A stretch of 57,057 nucleotides of DNA from CAINDZ01 sp964399195 (GCA_964399195.1 CAYNPY010000011.1:1-57057), one strand, 5' to 3'. Counted from the stretch's first letter, positions 18,193-28,600 are shown. Notes: generated by a model not told the origin, from the sequence alone. Numbers and translations are program-made.

Positions 18193-21100
18193 ATGAGACC
18201 CCTGTCCGCCCTTCTGCTGTGCCTGGCGCTCGCCGCCGCCGCGGCCCCGGCCGCCGCGCAGGCCGCCGATTCCGCCCCCCTCTGGCTCCGCTACCCCGCC
18301 ATCTCGCCCGACGGCTCGACCATCGTCTTCGCCCACAAGGGCGACCTGTGGTCGGTGCCCACGCAGGGCGGCACGGCCGTGCCGCTGACCGTCAGCGACT
18401 CCTACGAGTACGCCCCGGTCTGGAGCCATGACGGCAGGAGCCTGGCCTTCGCCTCGGACCGGCACGGGAACTTCGACGTCTTCGTCATGCCGGCCACGGG
18501 CGGCGAGGCGCGGCGGCTGACCTTCCATTCGGGCGGCGAGGTGCCCTCGTCGTTCACCGCCGACGACCAGGCGGTGCTGTTCTCGGCGGCGCGGCAGGAC
18601 CCGGCCAGCAACGCGCAGTTCCCCACCGGGGCCATGAGCGAGCTGTACCGCGTGCCCGCGGCCGGCGGTCGCGTCGCGCGCGTGCTGCCGGTGCCCGCCC
18701 TCGACGCGCAGGTCGATGCGAGCGGCGCTCGCCTGCTCTACCACGACTACAAGGGCGTCGAGAGCCCGTGGCGCAAGCACCACACCTCCTCCGTGACGCG
18801 CGACATCTGGGTGCACGACCTGAAGTCCGGCGCCTACCGCCAGCTGACCACCGACCCGGCCGAGGACCGCAACCCCGTCTTCGACGCCGGCGACGACTAC
18901 TTCTGGCTGAGCGAGCGCGACGGCACGTTCAACGTCTGGCAGGGCTCGCTGGCCGACCCGGCGCGCGCCGCGCAGCTGACCCGCTTTACGCGGCACCCGG
19001 TGCGCTTCCTGACCCGCGCGAACGACGGCACGCTGTGCTTCTCGCAGGACGGCGAGCTGTACACGCTGAAGCCCGGCGCGCAGCCGGCGAAGCTGCAGGT
19101 GCGCATCGGCGTCGACGGGCTGCAGGTTCTGGACCGCGTCGTGAAGGTGGACGAGGAGATGACCGACCTGGCGCTGGCGCCGTCGGGCAAGGAGTTCGCC
19201 TACGTCTTCCGCGGCGAGATCTTCGTCAGCGCCGTCGACGGCGGCGCCACCAAGCGCATCACCGACACGCCCTGGCAGGAGCGCAGCCCGTGCTGGAGCC
19301 CCGACGGGCGCACGTTGGCCTACGCGGCCGAGCCCGACCAGAGCTGGGACCTCCACGCCTCGACCATCGCGCGCGAGTCCGAGCCCTACTTCCACGCCGC
19401 CACGGTCCTGGAGCCGAAGGTGCTCGTGGCCACGGAGGCCGAGGAGTTCCAGCCCGCGTTCTCGCCCGACGGCAAGGAGATCGCCTACCTGGAGAACCGC
19501 GTCGCGCTGAAGGTCTTCAACCTGGACGCGAAGCAGTCGCGCCTGGTCCTGCCCGCGGAGCACAACTACTCCTACGCGGACGGCGACCAGTGGTACCAGT
19601 GGTCGCCCGACGGCAAGTGGTTCCTGGTGCAGTACGGCCTGCCCGAGCGCGTGATGACGCCCGAGGTCGGCCTGGTCGCCGCCGACGGAAAGTCGCCGGT
19701 GGAGAACCTCACCTTCAGCGGCTACGACGACATCGGGCCCAAGTGGTCGCTGGACGGCAAGGCGATGGTCTGGGGCACGAACCGCGACGGCTCGCTGTCG
19801 CAGGGCGGCGGCGCGTTCACCTGGGACGTGCACGCGCTGTTCTTCGACAAGGCCGCCTTCGACCGCTTCCGCCTGTCGAAGGAGGACTTCGCGCTGGTCA
19901 AGGAGCAGGAGGAGAAGGCGGAGGAAGGCAAGGGCGAGGACGGCAAGGACGCCAAGAAGGACAAGGAAAAGAAGGGCGGCAAGGGCAAGGACGGCGACAA
20001 GGAGCCGCCCGCGCCGGTCACGATCGACCGCGACGGCCTGGCCGAGCGTCGCCTGCGCCTGACCACGCACAACTCGCCGGCCACCGACTGGGTGCTCTCG
20101 GCCGACGGCGAGAAGCTCTTCTACCTGACCGCCTTCGAGAAGGGCAACGACCTGTGGTCGCTGGAGACGCGCACCGGCGAGGCCTCGCTGCTGGCCAAGG
20201 TCGGCGCCCGCGTGGAGAACCTGACGTTGTCGTCCGACGGCAAGTTCCTGGTCTTCCTGGCCGACGGCAAGCCGAAGAAGGCGGACATCGACAAGGGCAG
20301 CGTCGAGCCGTTGAAGACGAAGGGCGAGATGGTGCTCAAGCAGGGCCGCGAGCGGGCCTACATCTTCGAGCACGCCTGGCGCCAACTGAAGCGCAAGTTC
20401 TACGTGCAGGATCTGCACGGCGTGGACTGGGACCGCTACCGCGCCGACTACGCGCGCTTCCTGCCGCACATCAACAACAACCACGACTTCGCGGAGATGC
20501 TCAGCGAGCTGCTGGGCGAGATGAACGCCTCGCACACCGGCTGCTACTACCGGCCGACGGCCCCGCAGGGCGACCAGACCGCCGCGCTGGGCCTGTTCTA
20601 CGACGACGCCTTCGCCGGCCCCGGCCTGAAGGTGGACGAGGTGATCGCCGGCGGCCCCTGCGACAAGGCGGCGGTGCGGCTGCGCGCCGGGCACGTGATC
20701 GAGAAGATCGACGGCCGGCCCGTGGCCGGGGACGCCGACTGGGTGGCCATGCTCAGCCGCCGCGCCGGCGAGCGCGTGCTGCTGTCGGTGCTCGATCCCG
20801 CCTCCGGCAAGCGCTGGGACGACGAGGTCCGGCCCATCGGCGGCGGCGAGGAGAACGAGCTGCTCTACAAGCGCTGGGTCCGCAACCGGCGCGACGAGGT
20901 CACGCGCCTGTCGGGGGGCAAGGTCGGCTACGTGCACGTGCGGGCGATGAACGACGCCAGCATGCGGCACGTCTTCGAGGAGGCGCTCGGCCGCAATATG
21001 GGCTGCGAGTCGCTCATCGTCGACACGCGCTTCAACGGCGGCGGCAACATCCACGAGCAGCTGTCGGACTTCCTGAACGGCGAGGCCTACTTCGACATCG

Positions 21101-21465
21101 TGCCGCACGGGCAGTACGTGGGTTCGGAGTCGTACGACAAGTGGAACAAGCCGTCGATCTGCGTCATGGGCGAGAGCAACTACTCCGACGCGCACCTCTT
21201 CCCGGTGGCCTACAAGACCAAGGGCGTCGGGCGCACCCTGGGCATGCCGGTGCCGGGCACGGGCACGTTCGTGTGGTGGGAGCGGCAGATCGACCCGTCG
21301 CTGCGCTTCGGCATCCCCATGGGCGGCTGGCGCGGGCAGGACGGGAAGTTCTGCGAGAACACGCAACTCGAGCCCGACGTGCTGGTCCGCAACGAGCCGG
21401 ACGTGCTGACCAAGGGGCGCGACCAGCAGCTGGAGGCGGCGGTCCGGGAGCTGCTGAAGAAGTAG
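18193..21465 (+). CDS. Tricorn-type protease (S41) with beta-propellers and PDZ domain
   Basis: Exported homologue of the archaeal Tricorn peptidase, 1090 residues. A signal peptide (about 1-26) is followed by two beta-propeller regions with repeated SPDG strands (residues about 30-660), a C1 helical part, a PDZ domain (about 805-885) and the S41 catalytic domain. Catalytic residues can be aligned to the known tetrad: Ser780-His781 in NASHTG, the nucleophile Ser998 in NYSDAH, and Glu1055 just before the PD motif. A Lys/Glu/Gly-rich linker of about 45 residues (near 570-615) interrupts the second propeller. ATG at 18193 is chosen for the signal peptide and the GGAGG-like site upstream. It probably degrades peptides in the periplasm. 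Confidence 0.93.
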   Translation: MRPLSALLLCLALAAAAAPAAAQAADSAPLWLRYPAISPDGSTIVFAHKGDLWSVPTQGGTAVPLTVSDSYEYAPVWSHDGRSLAFASDRHGNFDVFVMPATGGEARRLTFHSGGEVPSSFTADDQAVLFSAARQDPASNAQFPTGAMSELYRVPAAGGRVARVLPVPALDAQVDASGARLLYHDYKGVESPWRKHHTSSVTRDIWVHDLKSGAYRQLTTDPAEDRNPVFDAGDDYFWLSERDGTFNVWQGSLADPARAAQLTRFTRHPVRFLTRANDGTLCFSQDGELYTLKPGAQPAKLQVRIGVDGLQVLDRVVKVDEEMTDLALAPSGKEFAYVFRGEIFVSAVDGGATKRITDTPWQERSPCWSPDGRTLAYAAEPDQSWDLHASTIARESEPYFHAATVLEPKVLVATEAEEFQPAFSPDGKEIAYLENRVALKVFNLDAKQSRLVLPAEHNYSYADGDQWYQWSPDGKWFLVQYGLPERVMTPEVGLVAADGKSPVENLTFSGYDDIGPKWSLDGKAMVWGTNRDGSLSQGGGAFTWDVHALFFDKAAFDRFRLSKEDFALVKEQEEKAEEGKGEDGKDAKKDKEKKGGKGKDGDKEPPAPVTIDRDGLAERRLRLTTHNSPATDWVLSADGEKLFYLTAFEKGNDLWSLETRTGEASLLAKVGARVENLTLSSDGKFLVFLADGKPKKADIDKGSVEPLKTKGEMVLKQGRERAYIFEHAWRQLKRKFYVQDLHGVDWDRYRADYARFLPHINNNHDFAEMLSELLGEMNASHTGCYYRPTAPQGDQTAALGLFYDDAFAGPGLKVDEVIAGGPCDKAAVRLRAGHVIEKIDGRPVAGDADWVAMLSRRAGERVLLSVLDPASGKRWDDEVRPIGGGEENELLYKRWVRNRRDEVTRLSGGKVGYVHVRAMNDASMRHVFEEALGRNMGCESLIVDTRFNGGGNIHEQLSDFLNGEAYFDIVPHGQYVGSESYDKWNKPSICVMGESNYSDAHLFPVAYKTKGVGRTLGMPVPGTGTFVWWERQIDPSLRFGIPMGGWRGQDGKFCENTQLEPDVLVRNEPDVLTKGRDQQLEAAVRELLKK

Positions 21466-21686
21466 CAGAGACGCGACCGCGACGATGGACAGGGCCTGCG
21501 TTCCCGGCGAGGGGGGCGCGGGCCCGCCGATTTCTCCCCATGCCCCGGCCTTGATCCCGTATATTCAAAGGGTCGCCGCCACGGTGCCGGGGCGGGGCGC
21601 CCATCCGGCCTCCCGCCTCACGGTGTTCGCCCGACCAGCCGTCGCCGTGGCCCGGTCCATCCAGATGTGGACGCATGGGGGGTACG

Positions 21687-24600
21687 ATGCCCAGCCTCAG
21701 GATTCCGCTCGTGTGCGCGGCCGTCTGCGCCGTGGTTCTGGCTTCCGTCTCGACAGTTGCCGCCGGACGAAGGGAGACGAGCGCCAGGCCGCCCGGCAGC
21801 CAAGGGGCGCGCAACCTGGAGGCGAACGCCCGCGCGACGGGCGACCACTTGTCGGGCTTTCAGATCACCTCACAGCCGGCGATGCACTTCGGCGAGACGC
21901 CCGGCAAGGCGACGGGCGACACCATCGACCTGATGGGGCCGGGCGGGCACTACCCGTACCGGGGCGATTTCGAGACGGCCTTCGCGCGGCCGGCCGGTCC
22001 CGGCTACCTGCCCGACGGCTGGACTTCGATCGACCACACCTCCCCTGCCAACCACTGGCATGTCGACACCTATGGCCTGGTCGCCCCCCTGGCGGGCCGG
22101 TTCGCCTGGTGCGGCGACATCGCCTACGCCTCCTGCGACGCCTCGGACCCGGTCGGCGGCTACGGCAACAGCTGGTTCGAGATCCTCGAGTTCCGCAAGA
22201 CCGTCGGCGCCGCGGCGACCGTGCGCGTGCAGGCGGACCTCGTGTACGACGTCGAGCCGGGCTACGACTACGTGTACCTGCAGCGGCGGACGTCGGCTCA
22301 TCCGCAGTTCGAACCTGTCACCGGCGGCCAGGGCCGGGCTTGGGACGGCATCGGCACGGTGGCCGTGGACTACACCTTCACCTACACCGCGGCCGAGCTG
22401 CACGAGGGCACGGACATCGCCGTGGCCTTCGTGTTCGAATCGGATGGAGCCTGGTCGGACGCCGACTGCCTGTGGGGCACGAGCGGCGCCGCGCGCATCG
22501 ACAACATCACGGTGACGCTGAACGCCACGGTGTACACCGAGAACTTCGAGGACGGCTCGCTGGGACCGGACTGGCGGGCGACGCCGTACCAGGGCGTGGG
22601 CGACTTTGCCCGCGTGTGGCGCCTCCTGGGCGATGCCGACGACTGCCTGTCGAACTACTCGAACCTGGTCGCCTTCATCGACGACGGCCTGGTGGTTCCC
22701 GGAACCGGCGGCACCGTCGGCGGCCCGGGCAACGACTATGGCCCGCCGGGCGGCTTCATCCTCAACAACACGGGCGGACTGCTGGGCCCGGATTACCACC
22801 TCGACAACGCCATCTATTCGCCGATCATGAACTGGCCGGATTCAACGAAGAAGGGCATGAGCCTGGCCTTCGACGTGTACCGGCACGAACTGCTGATCCC
22901 CAACGACACGCCGGGGATGTTCTACACCTGGGACGTCCGCACCTCGTTCGATGGCGGCAACATCGGACCCTTCTGGTGGAGCCGCAATTTCGTGTACCAC
23001 GGCGGCCCGGGCTACCAGCGTTCGATCAACGTGGTCGATGACCTGGTCGCCCCCGATGTGACGCAGTGCCAGGTGCGGCTCGGCGTCTGGGAACTCGGCT
23101 GGCAGTTCGGCTACGGCAACGGCACCAACGGCACGCCGGCGCCGTACTTCGACAACGTGCGCGTGAAGGTGTACCCGGTCTCCGGGCCGCGCATCGCCGT
23201 GACCGAGACCCGCCTGGCGAACGACGGCTTTCCCGCCAGCGGCACCATCGACCTGGTGGACCTGGGCAACAACTCGATCCGCTTCGACATGGCCGCGAAC
23301 ATCTCGCCCCGTTCGCACCTGCGCAACGACCCGGGCGACTCGATCTGGATCGACTGCACGCCGCGCGCCGGCGGGACGCTGACGGGCAACCCGGTCATGC
23401 ACTGGAGATTCGCGCGCCGGAACCCGCTGTTCGATCCGTACCGCGCGCTGCCCGCCAGCCCGGTGGTCGGCAGGATCACGCGGACCGCGACGGGCGCCAT
23501 CGTCGCCAACCGCTTCAATTTCGACCTGCCGGACACCGGCCTGATCTTCCCCGGCGACGTGCTGCACTACTACTTCGCGGCCGCCGACAACGTGGCCGGC
23601 GACATCAAGACGGCCACGGCGCCGGGCGCCGCCGAGCTGGCCGGCTACGGCAACCCCGAGCCGCTGGCGTACCCAGGCGTCTACACGGTCAAGGGCCTGC
23701 CCAGCCTTCGCGATGCGCTGGGAACGCAGCCGACGCTCCTGTTCTGGAACGATTTCGGCTTCCTCGGGGGAGAGGACGAGTGGCACGGCGCCCTGCGCCA
23801 ACTGTGCCTGGAGCGAGGCCGGGACTACGACGTGTTCGACACCCACGCACCGTCGTCCGGTGTCGGCAACGGCCTCGGCGGCCGCGCCACGCTGCCGCAG
23901 ATCGCCGGCTACCTGGATATCCTCTACTCGTCCGGCGACCTCGGCTCGCCAACGCTGTCGAACGGCGACTTCAACGGCGACCCTGGCAGCGACGTCGGCC
24001 TGCTGGACAGCTGGCTGGCGCTCGGGGATCGCGATCTCTTCCTGACCGGCGACGACCTGGCGGGCAGCCTCTACTCGTCGGGTACCACGGCCCGCGCCTT
24101 CCTGGAGAGCCGGATGGGCGTGAACTATGGCGACGGCGACGTGCGCGACAACATCGCCGGCCAGACGGCGCCGCTGGTGGTCACGATCGCCGACAACCCG
24201 GTCTTCACGACGGTCGCCGGCTGGATGGCCTACGGCGGCTGCGCCGGCATCAACGACTTCGACGCCGTGCAGCCTCTGGGCGGGGCGACGCGGCTGGCGC
24301 AGTTCACGGCGCTTGGCGGCGTGGAGACGCCGTACCCCTACGCGGCCGCGGTGCTGAACTTCAGCGGCACCAGCCGCGTCGTGTCCATGAACCACGACCT
24401 CAGGTACGTGCTCCATCCGGGCGTCAAGGTCCTGGCGCCGCTCAGCCGACGCACGATCCTGCTGCAGGATGTCCTGAACTTCTTCGACGTCCCCAACTGC
24501 CAGTGGCTCGGCGAGTCCGAGGTTCCCGACGCACCTGGTGTCTTCGCCGTCACGGTCCACCCCAACCCCTTCAATCCGAGGGTCGCCGTGGACTGGACGC

Positions 24601-24812
24601 TGCCGCGCCCGGGCCACCTGGTGGTCAAGGTGTACGACGTGCGTGGCGCTCTGGTGCGCACGCTGCACGACGCGGTGGTCACGACCACCGCCGGCCGGCT
24701 GGCGTGGGATGGCCGGGATGACGGCGCTCGCGGCGTGCCGTCGGGGCTGTACTTCGTCGAGACGCGGGCCGAGGGGCTGGTGGACGTGCGGAAGGTCACG
24801 TTGCTGCGGTGA
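21687..24812 (+). CDS. Large secreted protein with C-terminal FlgD-like sorting domain
   Basis: Function not recognised. The 1041-residue product has a signal peptide ending near VAAG, long beta-rich regions with many Gly, Asp and aromatic residues (two jelly-roll-like segments near residues 100-270 and 290-490), and a region near residues 680-900 that resembles the interaction module of other surface proteins. The last 85 or so residues form a FlgD-like Ig domain starting at HPNPFNP and ending in KVTLLR. The same terminal domain occurs in two other proteins of this window and resembles type IX-type secretion signals. ATG at 21687 is preferred over the one four codons earlier because a run of Gs precedes it. 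Confidence 0.78.
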   Translation: MPSLRIPLVCAAVCAVVLASVSTVAAGRRETSARPPGSQGARNLEANARATGDHLSGFQITSQPAMHFGETPGKATGDTIDLMGPGGHYPYRGDFETAFARPAGPGYLPDGWTSIDHTSPANHWHVDTYGLVAPLAGRFAWCGDIAYASCDASDPVGGYGNSWFEILEFRKTVGAAATVRVQADLVYDVEPGYDYVYLQRRTSAHPQFEPVTGGQGRAWDGIGTVAVDYTFTYTAAELHEGTDIAVAFVFESDGAWSDADCLWGTSGAARIDNITVTLNATVYTENFEDGSLGPDWRATPYQGVGDFARVWRLLGDADDCLSNYSNLVAFIDDGLVVPGTGGTVGGPGNDYGPPGGFILNNTGGLLGPDYHLDNAIYSPIMNWPDSTKKGMSLAFDVYRHELLIPNDTPGMFYTWDVRTSFDGGNIGPFWWSRNFVYHGGPGYQRSINVVDDLVAPDVTQCQVRLGVWELGWQFGYGNGTNGTPAPYFDNVRVKVYPVSGPRIAVTETRLANDGFPASGTIDLVDLGNNSIRFDMAANISPRSHLRNDPGDSIWIDCTPRAGGTLTGNPVMHWRFARRNPLFDPYRALPASPVVGRITRTATGAIVANRFNFDLPDTGLIFPGDVLHYYFAAADNVAGDIKTATAPGAAELAGYGNPEPLAYPGVYTVKGLPSLRDALGTQPTLLFWNDFGFLGGEDEWHGALRQLCLERGRDYDVFDTHAPSSGVGNGLGGRATLPQIAGYLDILYSSGDLGSPTLSNGDFNGDPGSDVGLLDSWLALGDRDLFLTGDDLAGSLYSSGTTARAFLESRMGVNYGDGDVRDNIAGQTAPLVVTIADNPVFTTVAGWMAYGGCAGINDFDAVQPLGGATRLAQFTALGGVETPYPYAAAVLNFSGTSRVVSMNHDLRYVLHPGVKVLAPLSRRTILLQDVLNFFDVPNCQWLGESEVPDAPGVFAVTVHPNPFNPRVAVDWTLPRPGHLVVKVYDVRGALVRTLHDAVVTTTAGRLAWDGRDDGARGVPSGLYFVETRAEGLVDVRKVTLLR

Positions 24813-24937
24813 GGCGCTGAAGACGTCGGCGCCGCGGGTGCCAGGGCGCCTGCGTCGCCCAGACCCATGCCGAGAGGACCCGCCGCCCGCCCGCGTGCGC
24901 AGGCGCACGTGTCGGCTCACGTGACATGAATTTGATA

Positions 24938-24967
24938 TTGCATTTCATATTCCCTCTCGTTTAGAAT
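24938..24967 (+). promoter_or_regulatory. Candidate promoter of the first kinase-TPR gene
   Basis: In an unusually AT-rich stretch (24925-24970), TTGCAT (24938-24943) and TAGAAT (24962-24967, 5/6) are 18 bp apart. Transcription would begin about 20 nt before the ATG at 24995, leaving room for the GGGAGC ribosome-binding site. Confidence 0.4.
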
Positions 24968-24994
24968 GGCCGCCCCTCGATCCCGGGAGCTGCC

Positions 24995-27952
24995 ATGCGC
25001 GACGATGACCCGACCCTGCCGATCCAGCCCCATGCCGAGCGCACCGTCACCGGCGGCGGCGGGGGACCCGTCCCGGCCTGGGCGCCCGACCTGCCGGCGC
25101 GCGTCGGGCGCTACCGGCCGCTGCGCGTCATCGGCCAGGGCGGCATGGGCGTCGTCTACGAGGCCGAGCAGGAGGAGCCGCGGCGGCGCGTCGCGCTGAA
25201 GGTGATCCGTCCCGAGCTGGCCACGGAGGACCTCCGGCGGCGCTTCGCGCACGAGTCGCTGTTCCTGGGCCGACTGCAGCACCCGGGCATCGCGCAGGTC
25301 TACGAGGCGGGCACCGCGGAGACGCCCGACGGGCCGCTGCCGTTCATCGCCATGGAGCTGGTCGAGGGCGTCCGGCTCCACGAGTGGGCGCGCGGCAGCG
25401 AGACCGGCGCGCCGGCGCTGCGCGAGCGCGTCGAGCTGATGATCGCGCTCTGCGACGCCGTGCACCACGCGCACCAGCGCGGCCTGATTCACCGCGACCT
25501 GAAGCCCGGAAACGTGCTGGTCGACCGCGGGGGCCGGCCGCGCGTGCTGGACTTCGGCGTGGCGCGGCCGGCCGACGTCGACCTGGGCACCTCCTTGGTC
25601 ACCACGCACGGCGAGCTGGTCGGCACGCTGGCCTACATGAGCCCCGAGCAGCTGGCCGGCGACCCCAACGACCTGGACACGCGCAGCGACATCTACGCGC
25701 TGGGCGTGATCCTCTATGAACTGCTGGCCGGCCGCGCGCCGCTGGACCTGGGCAAGCGCCCGCTCGAGGACGCCCTGCGCGCCATCCGCGAGGACGACCC
25801 GCCACCGCTGGCGCAGCACGACGCGCAGCTGGCCGGCGACCTGACCGTGATCGCCGCCAAGGCGATGGCCAAGGACCGGCAGGAGCGCTACGCCTCGGCC
25901 AACGGCCTGGCGATGGACCTGCAGCGCTACCTGGACGATGAGCCCATCTCAGCGCGCGCGCCCGGCACCATCTACCTGGTGCGGAAGTTCGCGCGGCGGC
26001 ACCGGCCGCTGGTCATCGGCGCCGTGGGCATGGTCGCCGTGCTGGTGCTGGGCGTGGTGGCGAGCGCCTGGCAGGCGGTGCGCGCCACGCGCGCCGAGGG
26101 GCTGGCCGCCGCGCGGCTGGAGCAGGCCGAGGCCGTCACCGGCTTCCTGCAGGGAATGCTGGCGGCCGTCAAGCCGGAGGAGGCGCTGGGCCGCGAGGTC
26201 ACCGTGGCCGAGGTGCTCGAGCGCGCCGCCGCCGACCTGGACCAGGGACAGTTGGCGACGCGCCCGGAGGTCGAACTGGCGCTGCGCGCCACCCTGGGCG
26301 CCACCTACAGCGCCCTGGGCCGTTACGATCTGGCCGAACGCCACCTCCGCCAAGGCAAGGCGCGGGCCGACTCCCTGCTTGCGCCCGCAGCGCCGGAACG
26401 CCTGAAGCTGGACGTGGAGCTGGCGCGCGCGCTCAAGGCCCATGGTGAGTATGAGGAGACGCATCGTCTGGTCGAGACGCTTCTGCCTCGCGTGCCGCCG
26501 CGCAGCGCGCTCATGCTCGGAGTGCTCGACCTGGCGGCCGACCTCCGCTACACGCAGGCGCGCTGGGACGAGTGCGACAGCCTGCGGCGCGCGGCCGTGG
26601 ATCTGGCGCGCGGGATCGCCGAGCCCGACTCGCTCGACTACGCGCGGGCGCTGCTCAGCCGCGCGTTCCTGGCCAGCGAGCGCGACGATACCGCCCTGGC
26701 CGACAGCCTCATCGGCCTGGCGGCCCCCATCTATGAGCGCGCGTACAGGCCCGACGACCCGCGCCTGGTCTCGCTCCACCTGAAGCAGGGCGACGCCGCC
26801 GCCAAGATCGGCCGCTTCGCCGACGGCGTGGAGATCTTCGAACGCACCCTGGCCGCCGTGGAGACCGCGTACGGGCCGGATCACCCGTTGCGGGCCGACC
26901 TGCTCTGGCGCCTGGGCAGCGCTCGCCAGCTGGCCGGGGATCTTGACGCCGCCGAGGCGGCCCTGACCCGGGCCCTGGCGATCCGGCGGACGGCGCTGGG
27001 GCCGCGGCACCGCGACGTTGCCCTGACGTTGACCACGCTCTCGACGATCCCGGCGCAGCGCGGACGCTTCGACGAGGCCGAGGCCCTGCTCCGCGAGGCC
27101 CTGGACATCAGGCGCGAGGTCTTCGGCCCGGAACACGTGTCGCTGGCGGCGACGCTGCACGATCTGGCCCGGCTCGAACGCCGGAGAGGGCGGCCGGCCG
27201 TGGCCGAGAGCCTGCTCGTCGAGGCGCGCGCGATGCTCGACCGCCTGCCGGACACGGGCGGCAGCCTGCCCGTCGAGAACGCGTTCCTGCGCGCGATGAC
27301 GCTGCAGGACCGCGGCCTGCACGCCGAGGCCGAGCCGCACTTCCGCCGTGAGGTCGACCTGCAGCGGGCCCGGCATCGCGGACCGCACGCCGACCTGGCG
27401 CGCTCGCAGGGCAACCTGGCGAGCAACCTGTTCCGCCAGGGGCGCAAGGACGAGGCGGCCACCCTGCAGGTGGAGGTCATGGACATGCTGCGCGGATTGG
27501 GCGAGCGCGGCGAGGTGCTGGCCATGGCCCTCGGCAACACAGCCTTCATCCTGGATGACGCCGGGCGGCACGGGGAGGCCGAGACGTATCACCGCCAGTA
27601 CCTGGACCTGACCGCCGAGCTCTTCAGCGACGACAAGCCGGACCGCACCTTCGGCCGCAGCCGCTACTTCGACAGCCTGGCCCAGCAGGGTCGCTGGGCC
27701 GACGCCGAGGCGCAGGCGCGCGCGGTCATCGACTGGCGCCGCCGGCACCTGGCGCCCGACGACAGGTTCCAGCCCATCGGGCACGTGATGCTGCTCGAGG
27801 CGCTGCTGGGGCAGGGACGCGCCGCCGCCGCCGACAGCGCGCTGGCGGCGCTGGAGGCCGCGCTGCCGCAGATGGCGCCGCTGACGGAGTCGACGGCGGC
27901 GCGGCTGCGGAAGGTCCGGGACGCCAGGCAGGCCGCCCGGCCGCCGGGCTGA
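24995..27952 (+). CDS. Membrane-anchored Ser/Thr protein kinase with TPR repeats
   Basis: Hanks-type kinase of 985 residues. The kinase domain (about residues 37-315) has the glycine loop GQGGMGVVYEA, Lys69 in VALKVI, the HRD motif at 166-168 with DLKPGN, DFG at 186-188, and the YMSPEQ substrate loop. One membrane helix follows (about 338-362). The remaining 600 or so residues are tetratricopeptide repeats, presumably extracytoplasmic, with many Arg- and Glu-rich repeat units. This is the receptor-like layout common in Planctomycetes, Acidobacteria and related groups. No sigma-factor gene adjoins it, unlike the second kinase in the window. Its promoter is its own and a hairpin follows the stop. 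Confidence 0.95.
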   Translation: MRDDDPTLPIQPHAERTVTGGGGGPVPAWAPDLPARVGRYRPLRVIGQGGMGVVYEAEQEEPRRRVALKVIRPELATEDLRRRFAHESLFLGRLQHPGIAQVYEAGTAETPDGPLPFIAMELVEGVRLHEWARGSETGAPALRERVELMIALCDAVHHAHQRGLIHRDLKPGNVLVDRGGRPRVLDFGVARPADVDLGTSLVTTHGELVGTLAYMSPEQLAGDPNDLDTRSDIYALGVILYELLAGRAPLDLGKRPLEDALRAIREDDPPPLAQHDAQLAGDLTVIAAKAMAKDRQERYASANGLAMDLQRYLDDEPISARAPGTIYLVRKFARRHRPLVIGAVGMVAVLVLGVVASAWQAVRATRAEGLAAARLEQAEAVTGFLQGMLAAVKPEEALGREVTVAEVLERAAADLDQGQLATRPEVELALRATLGATYSALGRYDLAERHLRQGKARADSLLAPAAPERLKLDVELARALKAHGEYEETHRLVETLLPRVPPRSALMLGVLDLAADLRYTQARWDECDSLRRAAVDLARGIAEPDSLDYARALLSRAFLASERDDTALADSLIGLAAPIYERAYRPDDPRLVSLHLKQGDAAAKIGRFADGVEIFERTLAAVETAYGPDHPLRADLLWRLGSARQLAGDLDAAEAALTRALAIRRTALGPRHRDVALTLTTLSTIPAQRGRFDEAEALLREALDIRREVFGPEHVSLAATLHDLARLERRRGRPAVAESLLVEARAMLDRLPDTGGSLPVENAFLRAMTLQDRGLHAEAEPHFRREVDLQRARHRGPHADLARSQGNLASNLFRQGRKDEAATLQVEVMDMLRGLGERGEVLAMALGNTAFILDDAGRHGEAETYHRQYLDLTAELFSDDKPDRTFGRSRYFDSLAQQGRWADAEAQARAVIDWRRRHLAPDDRFQPIGHVMLLEALLGQGRAAAADSALAALEAALPQMAPLTESTAARLRKVRDARQAARPPG

Positions 27953-27974
27953 GCCGGCGCGGCGCGGCGCCGGC
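27953..27974. terminator. Bidirectional hairpin terminator
   Basis: A perfect 8-bp inverted repeat (GCCGGCGC with GCGCCGGC, 6-nt loop) starts immediately after the kinase stop and ends 8 bp before the stop of the convergent small membrane-protein gene. Confidence 0.5.
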
Positions 27975-27982
27975 CAGCCGGC

Positions 27983-28333
27983 CTACATCCAGCCGCGCCC
28001 ATGGGCGAAACGCACCCCGACCCACACGGCGGCCGCCACCGGGACCAGCACCAGCGAGTAGCGCCGCCAATGGGCCAGCGTCGCGGGGTGGCCGTCGGCC
28101 GTCTGGCCGTCCAGGCGCGTGATGTCGAAGAAGCGCACCAGGATCAGCATCGCGACCAGGCCCACATAGAGCCCGTCGAGTGCCGACGGCGCCTGGCGCT
28201 TGGCCGCGTAGATGGCGCAGAAGAACAGCAGCGCGTTGCCGACGGCCATCCAGTACACGCGCGCGAGCGCGCCGAGGCAGCCGGTCTGTTGCTGGGGCGG
28301 GGACGAGGCATGCTGACGCGGGTTGCCGGCCAT
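27983..28333 (-). CDS. Small membrane protein of unknown function
   Basis: Not recognised. The 116-residue product has three hydrophobic helices (about residues 22-44, 52-70 and 88-108), a Gln/Pro-rich N-terminal segment and the polar loop DITRLDGQTADGHP. ATG at 28333 is chosen because GGAGG lies 5 nt upstream; the frame stays open further upstream, but that part reads as low-complexity Arg/Pro. It converges on the kinase gene. Confidence 0.68.
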   Translation of the reverse strand: MAGNPRQHASSPPQQQTGCLGALARVYWMAVGNALLFFCAIYAAKRQAPSALDGLYVGLVAMLILVRFFDITRLDGQTADGHPATLAHWRRYSLVLVPVAAAVWVGVRFAHGRGWM

Positions 28334-28547
28334 GGCGACCTCCAGGAGCCCGTTCGTCACGGGGCAGGCACGTGGCGGCGCGTCGACGTCGACGCCCGTC
28401 GCGTGTCCTGGATGGCGGCCCGACCACCCGATCCGGTCCTGCGTCCGCCCCGGATCAGGGCGGCGCACCCTTCGCTCAGCACATGATAACGGACATCCAG
28501 GCGAAGGCAAGGCTTCGGCCGGCGCGCCGCCGATTCCGCTCGACACA

Positions 28548-28579
28548 GCAAGGGCCGTCCCGCAGGGGACGGCCCTTGC
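28548..28579 (-). terminator. Strong hairpin terminator after the secreted orphan gene
   Basis: A perfect 14-bp inverted repeat (28548-28561 with 28566-28579, core AAGGGCCGTCCC) and a 4-nt loop lies 21 nt past the stop of the minus-strand gene. It is the cleanest terminator-like structure in the window, though without a U-tract. Confidence 0.7.
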
Positions 28580-28600
28580 CCAGACTGCGTGGCCGGAAGC

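Noticed and set aside
17575..21366. Long minus-strand open frame opposite the Tricorn gene
   Set aside because: Same reasoning: Arg/Val/Ala-rich shadow of the Tricorn coding frame, without domains or a signal peptide.
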